A stretch of DNA of 39,007 nt from Streptomyces sp. SID9727 (lineage in GTDB: Bacteria > Actinomycetota > Actinomycetes > Streptomycetales > Streptomycetaceae). The stretch spans positions 1-39,007 of the forward strand of contig NZ_JAAGNI010000334.1 of the NCBI RefSeq assembly GCF_010550605.1, written 5' to 3'. Both the position numbers and the translations under genes were made by a program. Under the pieces are notes generated by a model, which had not been told where the DNA came from, did not search any database, and worked only from the letters and a program-made list of their open reading frames with translations. Within the stretch, counting starts at the first letter, position 1. Each line of letters begins with the position of its first letter. Below are positions 1 to 7,800 of this stretch, in pieces.

Positions 1-173
1 ATCAGGACGGCGCGCGGGCGGCCCTCCGGCTTCAGCTCGGTGATCCCGGCCTCCGCCGCGTGCCGGGCGGCGGTACGGACCCGGGCCCCGGCCTCGGCGG
101 CGCCGCGGAGCAGGTCGCGGCGGTCGGCTCGGGCCAGGGCGTCGGGGGCGTCGAGCAACGACTCGTCGAGCAT
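1..173 (-). CDS. SIS-domain sugar-phosphate isomerase, N-terminal part only
   Basis: Reading leftward from an ATG at 173, the visible 57 codons begin MLDESLLDAPDALARADRRD and run off the window edge. This N-terminus (MLDESLLD, then an Arg/Ala-rich helix) matches what I know of the actinobacterial SIS-domain protein encoded directly upstream of manA and downstream of manB, related to bifunctional phosphoglucose/phosphomannose isomerases. The sugar-binding SIS folds lie outside the window, so activity cannot be judged. The family assignment leans on neighbours: a Trm112-like gene, then phosphomannomutase, all on the same strand. It probably interconverts hexose-6-phosphates feeding GDP-mannose synthesis. 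Confidence 0.6.
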   Translation of the reverse strand, partial: MLDESLLDAPDALARADRRDLLRGAAEAGARVRTAARHAAEAGITELKPEGRPRAVL

Positions 174-227
174 GGGACGGTCCTCCGGTGCGGGTGCGGG
201 GCGGCCGCTTCCGGCCGGTTACGCCGG

Positions 228-410
228 TTACGCCGGGCGGCGGGCCTCGTCGACGAGGAGGACGGGGATGCCGTCCCGGACGGGGTAGGCGAGACCGCAG
301 TCGGTGCCGGTGCAGATGAGTTCCGGGGTGTCGGCTGCCGTCTGGTCGTCCAGGGGGGCGTGGCAGGCGGGGCAGGCCAGGATCTCCAGGAGGCCGGCTT
401 CGAGCGGCAT
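228..410 (-). CDS. Trm112-like small zinc-ribbon protein
   Basis: A 60-residue protein with a zinc-ribbon pattern: Cys13 and Cys16 (CPAC), then Cys33 and Cys38 (CTGTDC), followed by the family's AYPVRDGIPVLL segment. Bacterial Trm112-like (UPF0434/YcaR) proteins have this length and ending; the eukaryotic relative is an activating subunit of methyltransferases, but the bacterial role is not settled. It lies between the SIS isomerase (54 bases downstream) and manB (236 bases upstream) on the same strand, an order conserved in actinobacteria. Just past its stop the DNA repeats CCGGTTACG twice (216-233). Confidence 0.85.
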   Translation of the reverse strand: MPLEAGLLEILACPACHAPLDDQTAADTPELICTGTDCGLAYPVRDGIPVLLVDEARRPA

Positions 411-588
411 GGGGTGTCCCTTCGGGCGGTCTGTTGTCGGGGCCCTTTGGGGGGCGGGGTCAGCCTACCGCCGGGGCGGGGTGGGGTGCGTGTCGTGGGG
501 CGTCGGGGGGTGCGGGTGCGTTCCGCGAGGGCGCGGGCGGGGTGCGCCTGCGGCGGGCCTCGTCCCCTGCCCGCCCCTTCCCGAAACC

Positions 589-621
589 GGGGCTCCGCCC
601 CGGACCCCGCGCCTCGAACGC
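589..621. repeat. Intergenic REP-like element, copy 1
   Basis: GGGGCTCCGCCCC is a 5-bp stem with a 3-base loop, followed by GGACCCCGCGCCTCGAACGC. The same composite, in better condition, occurs at 12900-12942, and a related element in the opposite orientation at 24398-24443. It sits in the 236-base gap between manB and the Trm112-like gene, near the manB stop, so it may also help end manB transcription. Elements of this type (GGGGCTCCGCCCC plus GCCGGACGGGC) are familiar in Streptomyces intergenic DNA. Confidence 0.55.
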
Positions 622-646
622 GGTCGGGGCCGGGTGGGCGCGAGTG

Positions 647-2011
647 CTACCCGCGGATCAAGGTCAGCACCTCGTCCCTCACTCGCCTCATCGTCTCCTC
701 GTCCTTCGCCTCCACGTTCAGGCGCAGCAGCGGCTCCGTGTTGGACGGGCGGAGGTTGAACCACCAGGTGGGAGTGGTCACCGTGAGGCCGTCCAGGGTG
801 TCCGTGGTGGCGTCCTCATGGTGGGCGTAGGCGGAAGCGGCCTTCGTCGTGCTGGCCTTCTGGTCGGCGACCGTGGAGTTGATCTCGCCGGAGGCGGCGT
901 AGCGGTCGTACTGGGCGACCAGGGTGGAGAGGGGGGCGTCCTGGCCTCCCAGGGCGGCGAGGACGTGGAGGGCGGCGAGCATGCCCGTATCGGCGTTCCA
1001 GAAGTCGCGGAAGTAGTAGTGGGCCGAGTGCTCGCCGCCGAAGATCGCGCCGTGGGCGGCCATCTCGGCCTTGATGAAGGAGTGGCCGACCCTGGTGCGG
1101 ACGGGGGTGCCGCCGTGCTCGCGGACGACCTCGGGGACGGAGTGGGAGGTGATCAGGTTGTGGATGATCGTGCCCCGGCCGCCGTTGCGGGCCAGTTCAC
1201 GGGCCGCGACCAGGGCGGTGATCGCCGACGGGGAGACGCCTTCGCCCCGTTCGTCCACCACGAAGCAGCGGTCCGCGTCGCCGTCGAAGGCGAGGCCCAG
1301 GTCGGCGCCCTCGGCCACCACGCGGGCCTGGAGGTCCGTGATGTTCTTCGGGTCCAGGGGGTTGGCCTCGTGGTTCGGGAAGGTGCCGTCGAGCTCGAAG
1401 TACATCGGGACCAGGTCCACGGGCAGTCCGGCGAAGACCGTGGGGACGGTGTGGCCGCCCATGCCGTTGCCCGCGTCCACGACGACCTTGAGGGGCCGGA
1501 TCTCCGTCAGGTCCACCAGGGAGAGCAGATGGGCGGCGTAGTCCGTGAGGGTCTCGCGCCCGGTGACCGTCCCCGGGGTCGCGACCGGCTCGGGGGCGCC
1601 CTTCTCGGACCATTCCCCGGCCAGCGCGCGGATCTCGGCCAGGCCCGTGTCCTGGCCGACCGGTGCCGCGCCCGCCCGGCACATCTTGATGCCGTTGTAC
1701 TGCGCGGGGTTGTGCGAGGCGGTGAACATCGCGCCGGGCAGGTCCAGCGCCCCGGAGGCGTAGTAGAGCTGGTCCGTCGAGCAGAGGCCGATCATCGTGA
1801 CGTCGGCGCCGCGTTCCGCCGCGCCCCGTGCGAACGCGCCGGACAGGGCCGGGGAGGTGGGGCGCATGTCGTGGCCGATCACGATCGCGTCCGCGCCGGT
1901 CACCTCGACGAAGGCCGCCCCGAAGAGTCCGGCCAACTTCTCGTCCCACTGGTCGGGCACGACTCCGCGCACGTCGTACGCCTTCACGAGCTGCGACAGG
2001 TCTACGGTCAC
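647..2011 (-). CDS. manB: Phosphomannomutase ManB (alpha-D-phosphohexomutase family)
   Basis: A 454-residue protein of normal length for bacterial phosphomannomutase/phosphoglucomutase. All four hallmark loops are present: the phosphoserine loop TASHNP (Ser99), the metal loop DGDADR (Asp243, 245, 247), the sugar-specificity loop GGEHS (325-329) and the phosphate-binding loop RPSNTEP (421-427). GEHS fits enzymes that accept mannose and glucose phosphates. It should convert mannose-6-phosphate to mannose-1-phosphate in the cytoplasm, the substrate for the ManC-like enzyme at 14076-15167. The start is a GTG preceded by AGGAGG about nine bases upstream. The nearest upstream same-strand gene (DUF3499) ends 60 bases away, so the two may be cotranscribed. 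Confidence 0.93.
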   Translation of the reverse strand: MTVDLSQLVKAYDVRGVVPDQWDEKLAGLFGAAFVEVTGADAIVIGHDMRPTSPALSGAFARGAAERGADVTMIGLCSTDQLYYASGALDLPGAMFTASHNPAQYNGIKMCRAGAAPVGQDTGLAEIRALAGEWSEKGAPEPVATPGTVTGRETLTDYAAHLLSLVDLTEIRPLKVVVDAGNGMGGHTVPTVFAGLPVDLVPMYFELDGTFPNHEANPLDPKNITDLQARVVAEGADLGLAFDGDADRCFVVDERGEGVSPSAITALVAARELARNGGRGTIIHNLITSHSVPEVVREHGGTPVRTRVGHSFIKAEMAAHGAIFGGEHSAHYYFRDFWNADTGMLAALHVLAALGGQDAPLSTLVAQYDRYAASGEINSTVADQKASTTKAASAYAHHEDATTDTLDGLTVTTPTWWFNLRPSNTEPLLRLNVEAKDEETMRRVRDEVLTLIRG

Positions 2012-2071
2012 GGGCCGGTCCTCCTGGGGGTTGCTTCGGACCGCCCAACGTACCCGGCGGCCGGCGGTCCC

Positions 2072-2443
2072 TCAGGAGTCGGGTGAGCGCAGGACGCGGA
2101 GGTGCCCCCTGCGGGCGACCTCCATCGGATCCGCGGTCCGGCGGCCCGGGGTGCCGTCGCCGCGCTCCTGCGGACGCGCGGCTTCCCGTACGGCGTTGGC
2201 CAGCGCTTCCAGGTCGTCGCCGCTGGGGCGGCTGGGTGCGGAGGGGTCGGAGAGCCGGACGACCTCCCAGCCCCGCGGCGCGGTCAGCCGCTCGCTGTGC
2301 TCGGCACAGAGGTCGTAGCAGTGGGGCTCGGCGTAGGTGGCGAGCGGGCCGAGGACCGCAGTCGAGTCGGCATAGACGTACGTCAGTGTCGCGACGGCAG
2401 GGCGGCCGCACGCGGTGCGCGAACAGCGACGTACAGGGCTCAC
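2072..2443 (-). CDS. DUF3499 family protein
   Basis: About 123 residues beginning VSPVRRCSRTACGRPAVATL. The Cys-rich start (CSRTAC) and later CYDLCAEHSERL give a CxxxxC...CxxxC arrangement that looks like a metal-binding ribbon; this is the conserved core of DUF3499, an actinobacterial family without known function. A longer reading from 2605 adds low-complexity residues not typical of the family, so I place the start at GTG 2443. That GTG has no Shine-Dalgarno sequence, but a TACCGT hexamer lies eight bases upstream, consistent with a leaderless transcript. The C-terminus ends in the family-typical ARRGHLRVLRS. It is probably in one unit with manB. Confidence 0.8.
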   Translation of the reverse strand: MSPVRRCSRTACGRPAVATLTYVYADSTAVLGPLATYAEPHCYDLCAEHSERLTAPRGWEVVRLSDPSAPSRPSGDDLEALANAVREAARPQERGDGTPGRRTADPMEVARRGHLRVLRSPDS

Positions 2444-2451
2444 GATGTTGG

Positions 2452-2457
2452 ACGGTA
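2452..2457 (-). promoter_or_regulatory. Putative -10 of a leaderless promoter for DUF3499
   Basis: Read leftward the hexamer is TACCGT (TAnnnT), ending eight bases before the GTG start at 2443. That spacing would place transcription initiation at or next to the start codon. No Shine-Dalgarno sequence precedes the GTG. No clear -35 is visible. Confidence 0.4.
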
Positions 2458-2820
2458 CCGCACTCTTGAGCGGGCTGCGACGACTCTCCCCCGGCTCACC
2501 CCTCCGTGTCGCCCTGTGACCTCCGGCACACGCGCCCCCCGGGCGACTTGGCTGACCTGCGTGGGAGGAGAGAGCGAGGGTTCTGACGGCGATGATTCCG
2601 GTCACCTCTGTGCCGCGAACCTTTCACAAGGCGTCGGTCCGGCGGTCGCGAGCGGGGCCGGAAACGGGCTCCGGTGTGGCTGGATCGCTCAAGAGCGGAC
2701 AGGGCGGCGGGGGCCGGACCGCTCGGGGGCGTACCGGGCGGCACGGGGGCGGATCATCCCGGAGCGGGCGGGCGGCGGCGCGGGAGCTCTCGCCCTCCGG
2801 CCGCGCGGGCCGTCGGGGGT

Positions 2821-2826
2821 TAGGCT
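2821..2826 (+). promoter_or_regulatory. Putative -10 of a leaderless promoter for the metallopeptidase-like gene
   Basis: TAGGCT is followed by six bases and then GTG (2833) and ATG (2836). A TAnnnT hexamer 6-8 bases before a start codon that lacks a Shine-Dalgarno sequence is the usual appearance of leaderless streptomycete genes. No recognisable -35. Confidence 0.45.
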
Positions 2827-2832
2827 GCCTCG

Positions 2833-3264
2833 GTGATGGACAGTTCCGTACCGCCCAGCCCGTCCGAGCCGCGTCCGCGGCGCCGGGACCGACACGGCCG
2901 AGGGATGCGCGGGCCCGTCGCCCCGCCGCAGGTGCCGCTGTCCACGAGCCGCGCGGACAGCTTCCGCGATCTCGTCCAGGACTCGGTGGAGCGGCTGGAG
3001 CGGCGCTGGCCGCAGCTGGCGGAGGTCGACTTCGTCGTCCTGGAGGTGCCGGAGACGGCGGAGGAGACGGTTCCGCTGGGCGACGCGGTCTCCGCCGAGA
3101 AGGGCCGGCCCGCCCGCATCACCGTCTACCGGCGCCCTGTCGAACTGCGCACCAAGAGCCGGGACGAGCGCGCCCTGCTCGTCCACGAGATCGTGGTCGA
3201 GCAGGTCGCGGAGCTGCTGGGCCTGGCGCCCGAGTCCGTCGATCCCCGTTACGGGCAGGAGTAG
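2833..3264 (+). CDS. Zincin-like metallopeptidase-family protein with degenerate active site
   Basis: A 143-residue protein with a basic, Pro-rich, low-complexity N-terminus (about 1-40) and a conserved domain from about 43. The domain contains FRDLVQDSVERLERRWPQL and ends with a helix LVHEIVVEQVAELLGL. This is the position of the HExxH zinc motif in the small metallopeptidase family PF06262. Here His118-Glu119 remain, but the second histidine position is Val122, so ordinary zinc catalysis looks impaired. Its place beside DUF3499 and upstream of whiB is conserved in actinobacteria. Start may be GTG 2833 or ATG 2836. Function unknown; possibly a non-catalytic binding protein. Confidence 0.75.
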   Translation: MMDSSVPPSPSEPRPRRRDRHGRGMRGPVAPPQVPLSTSRADSFRDLVQDSVERLERRWPQLAEVDFVVLEVPETAEETVPLGDAVSAEKGRPARITVYRRPVELRTKSRDERALLVHEIVVEQVAELLGLAPESVDPRYGQE

Positions 3265-3285
3265 CGGCCCTCTCGGCCGCCCCTC

Positions 3286-4824
3286 TCAGTCGTCCAGCAC
3301 CGACAGGTCCTGCCGGGCCGTCGGGACCTCCACCGTGCCCCGGTCGTCCGGCAGCGTCTGCACCGTGAACATCTGGATGCCGTTCACCTTCTCGGTGAGC
3401 GTGCGCGCGGCGTGCACCGGTCCGCCGGACTGCGTCTCGACCGTCAGGGCGTAGGTGCCCTTGAGGCCGGTGGGTGCGGGCGGGGTGACCGCCGTGGTCG
3501 TGCCCGCCGCGATCTTGTACGTCTTGCTGACCGGCGTACCGCCGCCGCTGCCCGCCGACGCCGTGACCTTGACGGTGCCGGCGGCGCCGGGGGCGGTGAG
3601 GGAGAGGACCGAGCCCTTGGACCGGTTGTCGGCGACGGTCGCGCGGGCGCCCACCGGGCCGGTCGCGGGGATGTAGGCGACCTCCTGCTCGTCGCCCTTG
3701 CCCCGGACCACGCGCAGGGCGGCGACGACCGGGGTGGCCCTGCTCTTCTCGGAAGGCACCAGCATCAGCGAGCCCGCCTCGCCCCGGGTGATGTCCTTGA
3801 GGTCCATTCCGGCGGTCATGTGTGACTTGACGTGCAGTTCCTCGTGGCCGGCCGGGGTGACCGCGCCGGACTTGCCGAGCAGTTTCAGACCGAGGTCGGC
3901 GTCGTCGTCGCCGGGCGCGAAGGCCACCAGGCGGACCGAGGTCGCGTCGGCCGGGATGCCCGGCAGGACGAGCGTGCCGGCGGGTTCGGCGGAGGCGGTG
4001 AGCCAGTCGCTGCCGGTCTTGTCGTCCGACGTCCTGACGGCCGCGCCGACCCTGCCCGTCCGGGTGGTGACGTGGACGGTGACGTCGTCGGCGGCCTTGC
4101 TCGTGAGCGTCGAGATCAGGACGCGCACGCCGGAGCCCGCCGGGACCGTGATGCCCTCGCCGACGTCGGACTTGAGGGAGCCGTCCGGGCCGTACAGCTC
4201 GATGTCGGCGACGGCCGCGGTGTCGTCCGGGTTGGTGAGGTGGACGTAGTCCTCGCGGGACTTGGCGGTGCTCGCCGCGGGGAACCAGAAGTCGGTGTCG
4301 GGCACGGTGCAGCTGATGCCGAGCAGGCCGCGTCCGTCGCCCGCCTCGATGGTGGTGGTCTGCTGGGCGGTCCAGCCGGGTGCGAGCCGGCCCGTCGCGG
4401 TGCCGATGAGGGCGGGCGAGTCCGCGCCCGACGCCTTGCCGGTGGCGGGCTTGCCGGGCTCCTTGAGGGAGACGACCGGCTTGTCCCCCTTGTCCTTCTC
4501 GCCCTTGCCCTTCTTGTCCTTGCCGTCGGACTTGCCGTCGGACTTCGCCTCGCCGTCCTTCGCGGAGGACAGGAGCTCGGCCGTGCCGGCCGCGGTGGAG
4601 CCGCCGCTCCCGCCGGTCGGCGTGAAGGCCGTGTACGCCGTCTCCGAGAGGTCGGAGAGACCGGGTGCCGGGCAGAGCAGGCTGGTCCGTTCGACGGGCA
4701 GCCGTGCGGCCGTCCTCGCTTCGGCCGTGTCGCCTCCGGACGGCTCGTTGAGCACGGCGAACCCGGTGACGGCGGCCAGGGCGACCGCCCCGGCGATGAG
4801 GGACAGGCTGCTGGTGGACTTCAC
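3286..4824 (-). CDS. Secreted DUF5719 family protein
   Basis: 512 residues. The N-terminus has two Lys/Ser residues, then a hydrophobic core (LSLIAGAVALAAVTGFAVL), so it is exported or held by a signal anchor. A long Lys/Asp/Gly-rich linker (about residues 95-125, with SDGKSDGKDKKGKGEKDKGD) precedes a beta-rich region with repeated Ig-like strand patterns (for example VHLTNPDDTAAVADIELYGPDG), typical of DUF5719. Its start GTG overlaps the stop of the upstream glycosyltransferase by four bases (GTGA, 4821-4824), so the two are translationally coupled and likely work together at the cell surface. Catalytic residues are not evident; it may be a partner of the glycosyltransferase. Confidence 0.8.
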   Translation of the reverse strand: MKSTSSLSLIAGAVALAAVTGFAVLNEPSGGDTAEARTAARLPVERTSLLCPAPGLSDLSETAYTAFTPTGGSGGSTAAGTAELLSSAKDGEAKSDGKSDGKDKKGKGEKDKGDKPVVSLKEPGKPATGKASGADSPALIGTATGRLAPGWTAQQTTTIEAGDGRGLLGISCTVPDTDFWFPAASTAKSREDYVHLTNPDDTAAVADIELYGPDGSLKSDVGEGITVPAGSGVRVLISTLTSKAADDVTVHVTTRTGRVGAAVRTSDDKTGSDWLTASAEPAGTLVLPGIPADATSVRLVAFAPGDDDADLGLKLLGKSGAVTPAGHEELHVKSHMTAGMDLKDITRGEAGSLMLVPSEKSRATPVVAALRVVRGKGDEQEVAYIPATGPVGARATVADNRSKGSVLSLTAPGAAGTVKVTASAGSGGGTPVSKTYKIAAGTTTAVTPPAPTGLKGTYALTVETQSGGPVHAARTLTEKVNGIQMFTVQTLPDDRGTVEVPTARQDLSVLDD

Positions 4825-7800
4825 TCGGACTCGCCTCGCGATGCGTTACCGGTCGGCCACGGGTTCTGGCCCGGGGCGGGGTTCTCGGGGTTCTGCGGGT
4901 CGTACGGGCGCTGCTCGCCGTACTGGCCGGCCTCGGGGCCGTACCCGTTCGGGTCATAGGACTGCGGGTCGTACGCGGGCGGGTCGTACGGGCCCGCGTA
5001 CTGACCGTCCTGGTACTGGCCCTCCTGGTACTGGCCCTCCTGGTACTGGGGGTAGCCGTACGGGTCGTAGCCGCCGGTGTCCGGCTGCTGCTGCTGCCCC
5101 TCGGCGTACTGGGGGTCCTGGTACGGGGCCTGGGGGTCCTGGTACGGGGCGCCGTCCTGGTACTGCGGGTGGCCCGCGTCCTGGTACTGGCCCTGTCCGT
5201 CCGCCCAGTCGCCGTACTGCTGCTGCGGTACGAAGGCGCTGTCGTCGCCCTCCGGGGCCGCCGGGTCGGTTTCGGCGCTCTGCTGGGCGGGAACGTACGC
5301 GGGCTGCTCGCCGGTCTCCTCCTGGCCCGGAGCCCGGTCCGGGACGCTCTCCGCGTCCTGCTGCCCGGGGGCGTCCTCGGCGGCCTCGCTCTCGGCCAGG
5401 GCGGCGGCGCGCAGCCTGCGGGCGCGGCGGCCCTCGCCGGCGACCGGTTCGGCGGCGACGGCCTCGGCCTCCTCGGGCAGGTCGTCGTCGATCTCGCGGC
5501 GGCGGCCGGGCAGGGCCATGACCACGAGGACCACGGCGAGCGCGATCTGCGCCCAGATCCACACGGTGTGGGTGAAAGGCTCCTCGTACGTGAGGTCCAG
5601 GGTGCCGCCCTCGGCGGGCAGTTCGAAGCCCTGGGCCCAGCCGTCGACGGTCTTCGCGGTCAGCGCGCGGCCGTTCAGCGTGGCCTGCCAGCCGGGGTCG
5701 GCGGCGTCGGCGATCCGCAGCACCCGGCCGTTGCCGCCCGCCGGGATCCTGGTGTGCGCCTCGACCGGCTGGGAGCCCACGGGGAGCGGTTCGTCGCCGG
5801 CCCCGGACGGGACGATCATGACCCGGGCGACCTGCCGGTCCACCCGCCACAGGGCGCTGCCGTCGAGCTGGCTGAGCCGGCTCAGGCCCGGGGTCGCGTC
5901 GAGCACCCGGCTCATCTGCTTGGGCGCACCGTCGCGGACGAGGACGTAACGGATCGCGAAGCCGCTGAGCTGGCTGCCCTGGTCGGCGCCGGAGCCGGCC
6001 ACCAGGTTGGCGACGACCTTGTCGAGGTGGCTGTTGCCGCCCTGGGCCTCGGCCAGCTCCGCGTCACCGAGCCGGGCGCCCGAGCCGCGGACGAGGGTGT
6101 AGTCGACGGAGGCGGACGAGGTGCCGCCCAGGACCAGGGTGCGCGGCTGGTCGCGGGTGCCGCTCTCCTCCGCGACGAACGCGGGCACCTGGACCGGGTC
6201 GCGGCGTTCCAGCGGGCCCGCCGCGCCGCCGATCATCCAGCCGGCGGCGGCCAGCACGGGGGCCACGCCCGCCGCGAGGGCGATCAGGACGGCGACCGGC
6301 TGGCGCCAGCCGAAGCTCAGTTCGGCGACGCGGATGCGGGCACCGTCCGCGCCGACCAGCGCGGCCGCGATGAGCGCGGCGCCGTAGACCAGCGTGGCGG
6401 GGCCCGCCCAGCCGGAGCCGTTGGCGAGCCCGGCGAACGCGAGGGAGACCAGCGCGGCGACCCAGGCGGTCCGGACGGCGAACTGCCGCTCCCCGCGCAG
6501 CAGGGCGGCCAGCGCGGCGAGGACGATGCCGAGGAGCAGGACGCCGCCCGCCGCCTTCGGCCCGCCGGGGCTGAGGCCGAGGAGGTCCAGCGCGGAGGCG
6601 GAGCCCGTACCGGTCTCCAGGCCGGCTTCCTCCAGGAACGCGGACGGGCTGCTCAGCAGCGAGAGCGACCACGGCGCGAGGACCAGGACCGGGGTGCCGA
6701 CGGCGGCGAGGAAGCGGAGCCCGTACGCGGCGATGTCGCCGCGCCGCAGCACCAGGACGCCGAGGCCGAGGACCACCGCGAGGGGCCACACGATCGGCGT
6801 GAACGCCATGGCGACGGTGAGGAGCAGGGTGTACGCCCAGGTGGCCCGCCAGCTGCCGCGGGCGCCGCCGGAGGCGCGCATGCCGTGCGCGGAGACCGCG
6901 GTGCGGGCGATCAGCGGCAGCAGGACGGCCAGGACGGCGGTGCCGAGGCGGCCGGTCGCCAGGGCACCGGTCGCGGCGGGCAGGAAGGCGTACGCGACGC
7001 TCGCCCAGGCCCGCAGCAGCCGCGAGGGCAGCAGCGGGCGGGTGACGAAGTACGCGGTGAGTCCGGCGAGCGGGACCGAGCAGACGAGCAGCAGGGTGAG
7101 CGCGAAGCCGGTGGAGCCGAGGAACAGCGCGGACAGGGCCGAGATGACGGCGAGGTAGGGCGGGGCGGTCTGGGTGCCGCCGGTGCCGACGGTGTGCCAG
7201 CCGTCCGCGTACCGCGACCAGAGGTCGGAGACGTCCCCGGGGGCGGGCAGCAGGGCACCGCCGGCCAGCGCGCCGCCGCCGATGAGGTCGCGGCAGGCGA
7301 CGAGGGAGACCAGGAGGAGCAGGGCGAAGAGGACCGGCCCCGGCTTGCGGCCGACCTTCTTCAGCCGGGCGAACTGGTCGACCTCCAGGTAGTCGGCGTC
7401 GTCGCCGCCCGGTCCGGACTCGACCGAGCCGTGCCGGGAGCCGCCGGAGTCGGCGTCCGAGCCGCCGAAGTTTCCGGCGACCTGCTCGACGGTGGCGCGG
7501 ACGGTGGCACCGGGTGCGGGGAAGAGGCCGCGCAGTTCGGCGGCGTCGACGGCGCCCTTCCCGCGAGCGCGGCGGGCGGCCAGGATGCGGCCGGGGCGCA
7601 GCAGGGTGCTCAGGAGTCCGGTGACCTCGTCGACGGCCTGGCCGGGGACCTTGCCGACGAGGTAGGCGAGGGTGCGCAGCAGGGTGCCGACGACGAGCCG
7701 GAGCATCACCCAGGGCAGCTTCCTGCCGGGTGCGTTGACGAGCATCGTGTAGACGGCGCCCGCCTTGTCCACGCGGTGCGGGCTGGCGACGTTGCGGCCG

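Larger units (their letters stand above)
2444..2832. other. Divergent intergenic region (389 bases)
   Basis: This gap separates the leftward DUF3499 gene and the rightward metallopeptidase-like gene. It holds a leaderless-type -10 at each end (2452-2457 leftward, 2821-2826 rightward). The middle is GC-rich and contains short degenerate repeats of CGGATCATCC/CGGGCGGC type around 2715-2775. I see no convincing gene, terminator or RNA structure in it. Confidence 0.5.

Noticed and set aside
434..2086. Long rightward open frame opposite manB
   Set aside because: It mirrors the codon pattern of ManB in very GC-rich DNA, has no recognisable domain and is Gly/Arg/Val-rich. ManB on the other strand has all its catalytic motifs.
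4950..5200. CRISPR-like array
   Set aside because: The repeats are 15 bp, contiguous and protein-coding, without spacers.
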